From Candidatus Krumholzibacteriota bacterium (lineage in GTDB: Bacteria > Krumholzibacteriota > Krumholzibacteriia > JAJRXK01): 64,000 nt of DNA. The position numbers were made by a program, and so were the translations under genes. The notes below the pieces were generated by a model. That model was not told the DNA's origin. It was given only the letters and a program-made list of their open reading frames with translations, and made no database searches. Shown here in pieces: positions 27,398 to 36,227 of this stretch. The stretch is taken from contig JAJDAC010000007.1 of the NCBI GenBank assembly GCA_029262065.1, positions 62,001 to 126,000 on the forward strand, given 5' to 3'. Every line of letters begins with the position of its first letter. Position 1 is the stretch's first letter.

Positions 27398-29211
27398 TGC
27401 TTCGCCTCCGTAACCTGCAGGGTGACTTGTCTCGATCCCCGCAATACCCAGGGCGTTTCCGCCACATCTGAATCCAAGCGCGTGGCGGGAACCGGCGGCG
27501 TCGAGGAGCTTCCACGGGTCTCGCGCAATACCGAAAGCACGCTCGGTGGAAGTCGCTCGAGTTCGACACCGCGAACCACGGCCGAGCGGGAAGGGGCGTA
27601 GAGGTAAGCGACGAGGTGGCTGGCTGGCTCGCGCATGGAAAAAGCCTCGCGCAGGACCTGTACGCTGGGAAAATTCCAGCGAGTCGCGCCGCGTACCAAT
27701 TCGTCGCGGAAGGCACTCGCGCCGTCACCCACGTGCACGCGCACCGGACCCGCCGGCATGTCCACCGGAACGGTGAGCTTGAGATCAACCCAGTACGGCG
27801 AATCCCGGTACGGAAGCACCTCCGCCCTTACGGTCAGTTCATCTCCGGGCGCGGCCGTGGGTGGCGAAACCATCACCCGACCCAGTTGCGCCGGGCGAAT
27901 ACCGGGCTCGATATCGAGTTCAACCTCAACGCGTTCAATCCGCAGTTTACGTTCGGCGTTTCCACCGAGCACCGAGAGCGGCAGCCGAACCTCATTGGCC
28001 AGATCAACGCCCACCGACGCGCCACTGGTAGCCAGGCGCGTCACCAGGTCATCCTCGCCGGCAAAAGAAAACGTCAGCTTGGCCCGAGCGGTGCTGTCAC
28101 CGGAATACTCGTCCTGGTCGAGAACCGAACTCTGAATCGTCCACGCAACCAGGTTGGCCATGAACTGGGGCATACGAGCAACCTCGTAGACGAACTCACG
28201 CGACTGCGACTCGTTGGGTGTGCGAAGGTGCACGCGCACCGGCAGGGTATCGGCCCGCACGCCCAACTTGCCCGACACACCGCTACGGCGGTCCACCAGT
28301 AGCGCCCCCACCGTGGTGGTGGGCTCGGCCATCTTGAAACTGATTTCCTGACTGGGCATGAGCGCGACCACGCGAGCGCGCGCCATCGGCAAACTCACCG
28401 GACCCGCACTTTGGAACGGATGGCCGAATCCCAACACTGTGTCGCCCACACGCTCGGTCACGGTGCCCACGGCCGACAGCACCGCATCGCCGTCGACCAA
28501 CAAGACCGCCATGGCATCTCCGGCGTTGAGTACACCGTTGGGATCGAATGGTGTCACGCCGCGGCCGGCGCGCGCGCCCGCCTGTTGCACGGGCTGCCCC
28601 AGTGCCGCCTCCATGACCCCCATCAGGGCCGGAGAAAATCCGGTGCTCGACCAGACCAGGCTAGGTGAATACGGAGTAGCCGGCCTGACGGGGGCGGCAA
28701 GGGTTTCCCCTTGGGCCCAGGCTTCCAGGGCGGTGCTGACGTTGGTGTACATCGGATCCACCGACGCGGGCGGCGCGGCCACCGTTCGCTGGCCGGGCAC
28801 CCAGGTTGGATGCGAGCCGCGATCGAGGAACTGGCCCAATGGGCGCATTTCGTCGATCGGTCGAATGCCCGCCATCGCGTCCTTGGCAAACGCCCACGTG
28901 GACATGACGGCGCCAATGAGTTCGCCATTCACCCACACCGGGCTGCCACTCATGCCCTGGAGCACACCGGTCTTTTCCACGATCGGGCCCCTCAGACGGG
29001 CCAGAATAACGTCTCCGGTCGCTCCCCAATCGTGGAGAGTACCCAGGATCTCGACGTCGAATCGCTCAACCGTTTCGCCCTGAAACACGCTTTCGCCGTA
29101 ACCGATGTCACCGGCTTCCACTGCCCAAGCCAGGCCTACCAACGCACTGACCGTGACCCACGCGATCATCAGGGTGCTCAAAACCAATACGGTTCGGTTG
29201 GATATTTTCAT
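27394..29211 (-). CDS. SpoIVB peptidase S55-domain exported protein
   Basis: The 605-residue protein has an N-terminal signal/membrane segment and a SpoIVB S55-like domain. It contains EILGTLHDWGATGDVILARL and the serine-protease signature GVLQGMSGSPVWVNGELIGAV (around residues 83-103), with the putative nucleophile Ser in GMSGSPV. A matching catalytic His is less certain. The rest carries a FGHPF motif (VLGFGHPFQSAGPVSLPM), typical of this family. In Bacillus SpoIVB starts a signalling protease cascade; a similar role in a non-sporulating diderm is not established. Followed by the propeller gene with a 4-base overlap. Confidence 0.8.
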   Translation of the reverse strand: MKISNRTVLVLSTLMIAWVTVSALVGLAWAVEAGDIGYGESVFQGETVERFDVEILGTLHDWGATGDVILARLRGPIVEKTGVLQGMSGSPVWVNGELIGAVMSTWAFAKDAMAGIRPIDEMRPLGQFLDRGSHPTWVPGQRTVAAPPASVDPMYTNVSTALEAWAQGETLAAPVRPATPYSPSLVWSSTGFSPALMGVMEAALGQPVQQAGARAGRGVTPFDPNGVLNAGDAMAVLLVDGDAVLSAVGTVTERVGDTVLGFGHPFQSAGPVSLPMARARVVALMPSQEISFKMAEPTTTVGALLVDRRSGVSGKLGVRADTLPVRVHLRTPNESQSREFVYEVARMPQFMANLVAWTIQSSVLDQDEYSGDSTARAKLTFSFAGEDDLVTRLATSGASVGVDLANEVRLPLSVLGGNAERKLRIERVEVELDIEPGIRPAQLGRVMVSPPTAAPGDELTVRAEVLPYRDSPYWVDLKLTVPVDMPAGPVRVHVGDGASAFRDELVRGATRWNFPSVQVLREAFSMREPASHLVAYLYAPSRSAVVRGVELERLPPSVLSVLRETRGSSSTPPVPATRLDSDVAETPWVLRGSRQVTLQVTEAKQ

Positions 29212-29330
29212 GGCCGCGTGGGAGGAGGGTGAACGGAAACGAAGAGATTTCAGGGGCTCCCGCCGCCACGGGGCCTATTGGATCTACGCAGTACCATCAG
29301 GAACCGTTCCAACCTTGGCACAAAGCAAAC

Positions 29331-29360
29331 GGCCCCCATTCCGGGCGGGGAATGGGGGCC
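29331..29360 (-). terminator. Rho-independent-like terminator after the cyclophilin gene
   Basis: Perfect 12-bp arms GGCCCCCATTCC (29331-29342) and GGAATGGGGGCC (29349-29360) are followed on the minus strand by the T-rich GTTTGCTTTG. It lies 29 bases after the cyclophilin stop. Confidence 0.75.
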
Positions 29361-29389
29361 GATAAATGGGGCAGCGCCCAAGCTCCGAA

Positions 29390-30028
29390 TCAGTCGTCTT
29401 CGTGTAGCTTTACCGACTCCATCACGATGTCCTTCACAGGCTTGTCGCGCGGTCCGGTCTCGGCCAGGCTGATGGCCTCGATCAGCTCCATGCCCTCTAC
29501 GACCTCACCGAAGATGGTGTGACGGTCGTTGAGCCACGGGGTGGGCTTCACGGTAATGAAGAACTGGCTGCCGTTGGTCTTGGGACCCGCGTTGGCCATG
29601 GCCAATATGCCCTTCTTGTCGAACCGGTGGTCGGCGTGGAACTCGTCTTCGAATGGGAGCTCCCAAAGACTCTTGCCACCCATGCCGGTTCCCGTGGGAT
29701 CTCCGGTCTGAACCATGAAATCCTTGATGACGCGGTGGAAGATCACGCCCTCGTAGTAACCCTTCTTGGCCAGGCCAAGGAAGTTCTCGACGGCCTTGGG
29801 AGCTACGTCGGGGAACAGACGGACCACGATGTCGCCCTCGTTCGTCGCTATCGTCACCATGGTTCCCTTTTCCTCCTTGCCATTGGCCTCGGCCTTCATG
29901 GTTTTCTTATCCATTTTCTCGGAGGCCTCATCGGCTCCCTCGTGGTTATCAGCCATCGCCGGAACGGCAAACGCGAGCACGAGGACGGCCATGAGCATGG
30001 CCCGCGAGATCAATTGCAAACGATTCAT
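29390..30028 (-). CDS. Peptidyl-prolyl cis-trans isomerase, cyclophilin type, exported
   Basis: The 212-residue protein has a signal peptide (ending AMA, about residue 26), a charged Lys/Glu linker and a cyclophilin domain: FHRVIKDFMVQTGDPTGTG with the catalytic Arg, then FEDEF, ILAMANAGPKTNGSQFFIT, and WLNDRHTIFGEV. All core active-site residues are present. It would assist protein folding in the periplasm. The ATG at 30028 is preferred over the long upstream frame, which runs through the tRNA-Arg gene. Confidence 0.93.
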   Translation of the reverse strand: MNRLQLISRAMLMAVLVLAFAVPAMADNHEGADEASEKMDKKTMKAEANGKEEKGTMVTIATNEGDIVVRLFPDVAPKAVENFLGLAKKGYYEGVIFHRVIKDFMVQTGDPTGTGMGGKSLWELPFEDEFHADHRFDKKGILAMANAGPKTNGSQFFITVKPTPWLNDRHTIFGEVVEGMELIEAISLAETGPRDKPVKDIVMESVKLHEDD

Positions 30029-30176
30029 CTTGATGAACTCTCCTACGAGGGAAGCGGCCCTCGGCACGCGAACGTTGCGAGCAACCGCGGACCCGAACCC
30101 GGTTGCGATACCGGTACTTGAACGCGACCGGCGGTGCAAGGTTCCCTGACACCATCGAGCCGGAACGGAAAGAACA

Positions 30177-30253
30177 TGGTGCGCCCAGGAGGACTCGAAC
30201 CCCCAACCTCCTGGTCCGTAGCCAGACGCTCTATCCAATTGAGCTATGGGCGC
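30177..30253 (-). tRNA. tRNA-Arg (anticodon ACG)
   Basis: Acceptor GCGCCCA/TGGGCGC, anticodon stem TCTGG/CCAGG with loop CTACGGA, T loop TTCGAGT, encoded CCA. A34 is the standard substrate for TadA, also encoded in this window. Confidence 0.96.
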
Positions 30254-30298
30254 ACATTTCAAATTCTAAGAAGAAGCAGCCAGAAGAACACAGGACAG

Positions 30299-30390
<92 letters not shown>

Positions 30391-30514
30391 TGAAAACCGT
30401 GCAGAGCGGCCATCGGAGCCGCTAAACCGTTACCAAGACAAAGTTTAGCTTTCCTTCTATCCTGGCAACGGTCGGACAATCTACCACCGAGGTGCGGGGG
30501 TGTCAAGCCGACGC

Positions 30515-33076
30515 CTAGCCGCCGCCCTTTTTACGCCGCAACCCGCCCAGCAATCCGTCCAGTTTGTCCTTCAGGCCGTTGGACACCGTGCTATCGGGGG
30601 TCGTAGGGACCAGATCCTTCAGGCGATCTTTCAGATCCGAGCTGGCGCGGTCACCAGCGCGAGCCATGGCCATGCGTTCGAGTTCCTTGGTATCCACCGA
30701 AATGGTCGGACGCTTGGCTTGGCCGTGAACCCGGACGCCAAACGTGATGCGTTGGTCCTCGTCTCGCAGGAACTGCTCGAGCGGCGCGAGCGCACCCAGA
30801 TTCGGCGTGGCACCGGGAGGCAGTCGAAGCCGCAACGAGTAGTCACAGGTACCATCGAGCCCGACCCAGCCTCCCACCGCCACCGACGTGGGCCCCTTGA
30901 GGGCCATTTCGTCGAACACGACGCGGCCACCCTCGATGTGAACCTTGGCCGCCATGTTGTCGAAGTCGATCTGCCGCACCTGTGGGGCGGCCTCGCCCAG
31001 GAACTGCCAGAGTCGGTCACCGAAGAAAGATTCGGTAACGATGCGACCGTGCTGGCTCAAGGCGACCCCCTCGCCACCGAGCGATTTTCGCATGGCCGCG
31101 GTGTCGTCGGTAATGGCCCCTTCGAAATCAAACGTCCCGTTGATCTTCGCGGTCAACGCCGAGGCAACGCTCGAGACCAACGGCTCCATGAGTTCCGTCG
31201 CGGGCACCGAGTCAGCCTTGGCCTGGGCGTGCCAACGCGGCGGCGTCTGCGACCAATCAACTCCACCTTTGCCGGTAACCGCTCCGTCGCCCAGGCGACC
31301 GTCCAGGTCCACGAACTCCAATACCTGCGACTTCATGGTGGCGCGCCCGGAAACGTCGCGCACGCGGTAACCCTGATACGAAACCTGGGCCGCGGTGAGA
31401 TCCCAAACCATATCCAGATTGGCCGGCGGTCCAGCCGAGGCAGTTTCCTGGGCATGGGCCTCGGGCACCAAGGCGAACCCACGTGAGGCGTGCTCTTCAC
31501 CCATTGCCTGCTGCAACGCGTCCATGTCGAATTCTTCGAGGGCCGCTTTGCCTTCCACGCGCACCACGTCGGGCCAGCCGAAGGTGACGAACGAACCTTG
31601 CCCGGACACACCGGGGCCAGTAGCCGTCGTCTCCTTGACGGCAACCCGCTTCCAGGTGCCCGAGTAGGTGCCGCCCTGCATGACGAACGCCTCGGACCAA
31701 CCCGCGAGTTGCGCCGAAACACTACCGACGTTGCCGTCGACTCGAATGTGATCATCAGCGAGTTCCCCGTCGGCCGGCCAGGTCATGTTCAGGTTGACCT
31801 CGGAATTCCCCGCGAAGCGTGGCCATTCGGCGGGGCGGGCCGCATCGGCATCGGGCATGATCAACGGCCAGACATCGTCCAACCAACCCTGGAACGTTTG
31901 CAGCGCCAGCTGTGCCTGCAGGTTGGCCACGATGTCGCCGTCGGCGAGAATCGGCCCCTCTATCGTTCCCCGCGTGAGCGCCCCCGGAATCTGCAACTCC
32001 AGGTCGAACAAACGGAAGCCACCGGAAAGAAGCGACCACTTACCCTTGGCCCCCATTGTGTCGGCGCCGTCCATGCTCAAGCGCAACCCGTCGATCGCAC
32101 CCTCGCCCGCGATCCTGTGCGTCCAGGCGTCGGGCGTGTCGCCGGGAAACTCACCGTCGAACGCCAGGGATCCCTGTACGAACCCCGTGTCGACCGACAC
32201 ACCCTTCATGGGCGATTCAGCATCCAGGGCGCCCACGATCACGAGTTGGTGCAACTCGGCCAGGTCGCCATTGAATTCCATGTTGGCGCGAAGGGCAGTT
32301 CGATCTTCGGCCGGCAACCATTCGATCCGACCCGACGACGTGACCCCGTAGGCTTTCATTTCCTCCACATCGATTGCGCCCGCCCCGGACCCGGCCGCGA
32401 CCAGATCGCCCACCAACTCCAGGCGCTGCGACACGAACGGAGACGCTTGTTGGTCCTTACGAAACGTGACCTGCTCCACCACCGCCGCGATTTTTCCCGA
32501 CGCGACGCCGCCGGCACCAAGCTCGAGATTCATTTCGGTCTGCAACCCCGTGATCAGCAGGTCCATACCGGCCGCATCGGACACGTGGACTCGACCGTTC
32601 TTGAGATCCAGGAGCCCCAACGCCGCCGCCATCTTTCCGCGCTGGTCGATCGCTTCTTCGCCGCTCGCTTCATCGCGCTTGGCGTCTTCGCCGATCGTTT
32701 CCTTGGCCACTGCCAATTCAACCTCGACCACGGGGTCGACGAGGCGCACTTCCTGTACGCGAGGATTCCTGCGAAGGATCGACATGAGATCGGCCCGCAC
32801 CACGACCTCTCGCGCCGTGACGTCCAGCTTCTGGTACGCCCGGTCGGTCGCTTCGTCGTTCAGCGTGAGCCCGTGTAGTTCCAGTGCCAACGGGAAGACA
32901 GACAGCGATGCCCGCTCGGCTTGCGCCGTGATCCCCGTCTGCGCTTCGAACTGGCGCAGCGCGTAGTCCTTCAGTTCTTCCGGCGATACGAACAATCGTA
33001 CCGCCACCGTGGCCAACAATCCGATGGCCACCAACACTCCGAGCGTGATTCCCACTACCCGCGAAATCCGTTTCAT
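30515..33076 (-). CDS. AsmA-like envelope protein
   Basis: The 853-residue protein has one N-terminal membrane anchor (VVGITLGVLVAIGLLATVAV) and the AsmA start: LRQFEAQTGITAQAERASLSVFPLALELHGLTL, then RADLMSILRRNPRVQEVRLVDPVVEVE. The long beta-rich body and the C-terminal NMAAKVHIEGGRVVFDEMALKGPTSVAVGGWVGLDG segment match the AsmA/YhdP/TamB group, thought to bridge lipids between inner and outer membrane. It overlaps mnmA by 4 bases and ends the long minus-strand series starting at 42099. Confidence 0.85.
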   Translation of the reverse strand: MKRISRVVGITLGVLVAIGLLATVAVRLFVSPEELKDYALRQFEAQTGITAQAERASLSVFPLALELHGLTLNDEATDRAYQKLDVTAREVVVRADLMSILRRNPRVQEVRLVDPVVEVELAVAKETIGEDAKRDEASGEEAIDQRGKMAAALGLLDLKNGRVHVSDAAGMDLLITGLQTEMNLELGAGGVASGKIAAVVEQVTFRKDQQASPFVSQRLELVGDLVAAGSGAGAIDVEEMKAYGVTSSGRIEWLPAEDRTALRANMEFNGDLAELHQLVIVGALDAESPMKGVSVDTGFVQGSLAFDGEFPGDTPDAWTHRIAGEGAIDGLRLSMDGADTMGAKGKWSLLSGGFRLFDLELQIPGALTRGTIEGPILADGDIVANLQAQLALQTFQGWLDDVWPLIMPDADAARPAEWPRFAGNSEVNLNMTWPADGELADDHIRVDGNVGSVSAQLAGWSEAFVMQGGTYSGTWKRVAVKETTATGPGVSGQGSFVTFGWPDVVRVEGKAALEEFDMDALQQAMGEEHASRGFALVPEAHAQETASAGPPANLDMVWDLTAAQVSYQGYRVRDVSGRATMKSQVLEFVDLDGRLGDGAVTGKGGVDWSQTPPRWHAQAKADSVPATELMEPLVSSVASALTAKINGTFDFEGAITDDTAAMRKSLGGEGVALSQHGRIVTESFFGDRLWQFLGEAAPQVRQIDFDNMAAKVHIEGGRVVFDEMALKGPTSVAVGGWVGLDGTCDYSLRLRLPPGATPNLGALAPLEQFLRDEDQRITFGVRVHGQAKRPTISVDTKELERMAMARAGDRASSDLKDRLKDLVPTTPDSTVSNGLKDKLDGLLGGLRRKKGGG

Positions 33077-34227
33077 CCCAGTATCTCCCCGTGCGATGCC
33101 GGCATCGGCATCTTGGTCATTCGCGCGCCGCCCACGACTACATCGCCCCGATAGACGACAACCGATTGTCCGGGAGCCGGAGCTCTATCGGGCGCACTCA
33201 CTTCGATCTCTACACTGTCCTGTTGCCACTGCACCGACTTCACCGGTAGACCGACGTGTCGGTACCGGGTCTTGACCCAAAGTCCTTCCGCGCCATGGTG
33301 GGGATCGCGACACACGACCTGATCGCCACGAATCACGCTCTGCGCCAACGCCGACTCGGGGCCCACGATGACCTGATGCGTTGAAGCATCGACGGCCAAC
33401 ACGTACTGCGCTTCGGCCGAGGCAATCCCCAGGCCCTTGCGCTGCCCCACGGTAAAGAATTCGACGCCGCGATGGCGGCCCACCACCTGACCCCGTTGAT
33501 CAACGATGTCACCGGGAACCGCGGTCGCCGCCAGCAGTCGATCACGATTTCCGTCGGGAACGAAGCAAAGCTCCTGACTGTCGGGCGTGCGCGCCACCGC
33601 CAGTCCGTGCTCGGCGGCTTCCTCGCGTACAGCCGGTTTCACGTCACTACCCAGGGGAAAGGTCAATCGGGCCAAAGTGGAAGACGGCAGCCGAAACAGA
33701 AAATAGGACTGATCCTTGGCGGCATCCGTCCCGCGCGCCACGAAGAATTCGCCGCGGCTGTCGCGAACGATGCGCGCGTAGTGCCCGGTGGCCACCCACT
33801 GCGCCCCCACCTGGTCGGCGAACGCCAACAACTGGGGAAAACGTACGAAAGAATTGCAGCGCACACACGGACTGGGCGTCAGGCCCGCCTGGAACTGGTG
33901 CACGTAGTCATCGATGACTTCACCACGGAACGGCTCGGTGAGGTCCAGCACCGAATGCGAAGCACCCAGCTGCGCGCTCAGGTCCCGCGCCGCCAGCACG
34001 GCGTCCTGACTGCAGCAGCTGCCGCTATCGGCAATCTGATCGAACGGTGCGGTATCGAAACAGAAGTTCTTGGTGGTTACCGCGACCACATCGCAGCCTC
34101 GATCGACCAGACGCTGCATGGCCACGGCGCTGTCCACGCCACCGGAAACGCCGATCACCACGCGATCGCCGGCGCTCGGCTCGGGCGCCGGTTCGCATCC
34201 CCAGAACGGGTCGGCTGCGGCGCTCAT
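33073..34227 (-). CDS. mnmA: tRNA-specific 2-thiouridylase MnmA
   Basis: The 384-residue enzyme adds sulfur at U34 of tRNA. Signatures are the PP-loop GVSGGVDSAVA (26-36), ATGHYARI, the two catalytic cysteines in SPCVRCN (Cys121) and SQELCFVPDG (Cys221), and FTVGQRKGLGI. An N-terminal region around DSGSCCSQDAVLAARDL (68-84) is the short MnmA form seen in several phyla. The ATG at 34227 is used as the frame is open but unrelated upstream. Between the TPR and AsmA genes. Confidence 0.94.
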   Translation of the reverse strand: MSAAADPFWGCEPAPEPSAGDRVVIGVSGGVDSAVAMQRLVDRGCDVVAVTTKNFCFDTAPFDQIADSGSCCSQDAVLAARDLSAQLGASHSVLDLTEPFRGEVIDDYVHQFQAGLTPSPCVRCNSFVRFPQLLAFADQVGAQWVATGHYARIVRDSRGEFFVARGTDAAKDQSYFLFRLPSSTLARLTFPLGSDVKPAVREEAAEHGLAVARTPDSQELCFVPDGNRDRLLAATAVPGDIVDQRGQVVGRHRGVEFFTVGQRKGLGIASAEAQYVLAVDASTHQVIVGPESALAQSVIRGDQVVCRDPHHGAEGLWVKTRYRHVGLPVKSVQWQQDSVEIEVSAPDRAPAPGQSVVVYRGDVVVGGARMTKMPMPASHGEILG

Positions 34228-34255
34228 GCTTTGCGCCTCCTCGCTGTGTCGCGAA

Positions 34256-34984
34256 TCAGTGCGAGTGGCCAGAATGGTCGCCTTCGGCGCCGTGGGCCTG
34301 GTCCCCTTCGAGCTCGGGAGTCTCGGCCGACTGCATCTGTCGAATGATTCCGATGTTGTCGTTGGACCGCTGTCCCAGATCACTCGCCGGATCCAACGCG
34401 GCCGCCTTTTCCCATTCGGCGATGGCCTCGCCGAAGATGCCGGCGTCCGCGAACAGGATGGCCAGGTTGTAGTGCGCCAATTGCGAGGTTGGATTCACTT
34501 CAAGCGCCTTGAGGAACGAAGCCATGGCCTGGTCGATCTGCCGCTTGCGAAAATACACGCCACCGATGTTGCACAGCGTCTTGTCTTCGTTCGGTTCGAT
34601 TTCCAAGGCCTTGTGATACGTCTGCAATGCCTTGTCCAACTGATTCATCTCGTCGTAGGCATTGCCCAGGTTCACGTAGGCCTTGACGAAATCGGGCTTG
34701 AGCTCGATGGCGCGTGACAGGTGCTTGACCGCCTCTTCCATCTTGGCCACGTCGAAGTAGCTATTGCCGGCGTGGAAGTGGTAGCGAAAATCGCCGTCGT
34801 TCTTGGCCACCAGATCGCGCAGGTATTCGTTGCGGGTGGTGTCGTCGGGCAGACTGTCCAGGTGCTCTTGCTGGTCGGCCGGCAGGTCAGAACCATCGGC
34901 CAGTACCGGCGACGAAACCGCGCAGACGAGGGCAACCGCCGCCGTCGCAATGCACAGGAACAGCTTTGTGAAGGAATACCGCAT
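34256..34984 (-). CDS. Exported TPR-repeat protein with His-rich C-terminus
   Basis: The 242-residue protein has a signal peptide (ending VLA, about residue 29), then four tetratricopeptide repeats (AGNSYFDVAKMEEAVKHLSR, NLGNAYDEMNQLDKALQTYH, and the next two). It ends in the metal-binding-like HGAEGDHSGHSH. TPR proteins assemble complexes; no enzyme motif is visible. It lies between the outer-membrane barrel gene and mnmA, and its periplasmic location suggests work with the Exb/barrel genes upstream. Confidence 0.82.
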   Translation of the reverse strand: MRYSFTKLFLCIATAAVALVCAVSSPVLADGSDLPADQQEHLDSLPDDTTRNEYLRDLVAKNDGDFRYHFHAGNSYFDVAKMEEAVKHLSRAIELKPDFVKAYVNLGNAYDEMNQLDKALQTYHKALEIEPNEDKTLCNIGGVYFRKRQIDQAMASFLKALEVNPTSQLAHYNLAILFADAGIFGEAIAEWEKAAALDPASDLGQRSNDNIGIIRQMQSAETPELEGDQAHGAEGDHSGHSH

Positions 34985-35025
34985 CGAACTATTTCCTTTC
35001 CATTCGTCGGTCGCGGAGGGTGGCA

Positions 35026-36213
35026 TCAGTACCACTTCTCTCCGGCGCTTACGCTCACGACGATTCGAAATACGTCTTCTTCGACCCCGTTGTCGGACAG
35101 GGAGCCGATTCTACCATAAGTCACCGCGAGATCGGCGCGGGCGCGACCACCGCGAAACGGAATACCGGTACCCAGTGTGGCCCCCCACTCGTTGACGTCG
35201 TTGCCGTTGAGTTGGTAGTTCCATTTACGCATGTAGAAGCCAGCCCGCCAGGGGGTGGTCCAATCACTGCCCAGGACCGGCACCGCGCTGCGTTCAACGC
35301 CCAGGCGCAGGGTTTCTTCGTCCTGGAGAGTCACTTCGTCGCCCGCCTGATCGAAGAACCGGCGCCCCTTGTACTCGCTCCACATCTCGCGTTCTACATC
35401 TACTCCTACGCTCCAGCGGCCAGGAAGATCCAACTTGCCGCCCACGGCCCAGCGAGCCGGGCGGGTGTCGGTGCGCGAAATGTCCTCGCGGTTGCTCAGC
35501 GCCCGCCCACGTACCTTGACGTCCACATCGGCATCATGCTCGGGCACGAAGAAAGCCGTGGCCGATACCGGCCCCAGATCGTGGACCGCGCCGGCAATGC
35601 GCCACGCCTCTCCCCGGTGGGTTTCCTCGCGTACTTCCTCGGGGTCGATCAAACCGCCACCCAGCCGCAGGTCGTAGCGATCGCGAACGGTGCCGCGTTC
35701 TACCAGCAACCCGCCACCGACACTGAACTTCGGATGCAATCGCAGTCCCAACTCGAACGGCACGACGAACGCCGTACCCTCACGTACGATGGACTCTTCG
35801 ACGGTATCGTCATCGGCGAAGGGCCGCACGACGCTCCACTGCGTGTTGCGCGCCGCCTCGAAACCAAATCCCAACCCCAAGCGTCGGGTCAGGGGCAACG
35901 CGACTTTGGCGGTGGGAATGATCAGGTTGGTTCGACTCAGGCTGCCGATGGCGTCGGTGGCATCGCGCGTGTCGAGCGTGCTGGTGATGGTCACCGTGAG
36001 CCGTCGGATATCCGGCAACTGGGTCGGAGACTTCACACCCGCGTTCAGCGAATCCAGGTACGCCAGCCCCACGCCGCCGCGCCCCTCGGCGCGGGCGTCG
36101 GCGAAACGAATGTCACCACCGAAGTACGAAAGACCAAACACCGACTCGGCGCGCGCGGAGGCCGCGGCGAAAGTCACGAAGAGAATCATGAAGACAATGG
36201 GTCGAATCGACAT
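35026..36213 (-). CDS. Outer-membrane beta-barrel protein (PorV/FadL-like)
   Basis: The product has about 395 residues with a signal peptide (SIRPIVFMILFVTFAAASARA). Early in the mature part is DARAEGRGGVGLAYLDSLNA, the pattern seen in PorV/FadL-type barrels. Alternating strands such as LGLGFGFEAARNTQW and KFSVGGGLLVERG follow, and it ends SVSAGEKWY, a C-terminal aromatic typical of barrels. The ATG at 36213 has GAGGA 8 bases upstream; a Met five codons earlier overlaps the lipoprotein stop by one base. Cargo unknown. Confidence 0.75.
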   Translation of the reverse strand: MSIRPIVFMILFVTFAAASARAESVFGLSYFGGDIRFADARAEGRGGVGLAYLDSLNAGVKSPTQLPDIRRLTVTITSTLDTRDATDAIGSLSRTNLIIPTAKVALPLTRRLGLGFGFEAARNTQWSVVRPFADDDTVEESIVREGTAFVVPFELGLRLHPKFSVGGGLLVERGTVRDRYDLRLGGGLIDPEEVREETHRGEAWRIAGAVHDLGPVSATAFFVPEHDADVDVKVRGRALSNREDISRTDTRPARWAVGGKLDLPGRWSVGVDVEREMWSEYKGRRFFDQAGDEVTLQDEETLRLGVERSAVPVLGSDWTTPWRAGFYMRKWNYQLNGNDVNEWGATLGTGIPFRGGRARADLAVTYGRIGSLSDNGVEEDVFRIVVSVSAGEKWY

Positions 36214-36227
36214 GCCGTTGGTCCTCA

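Noticed and set aside
31490-32878. Plus-strand open frame of 462 codons
   Set aside because: Antisense to the AsmA-like gene; low-complexity basic product, no ribosome binding site or homology.
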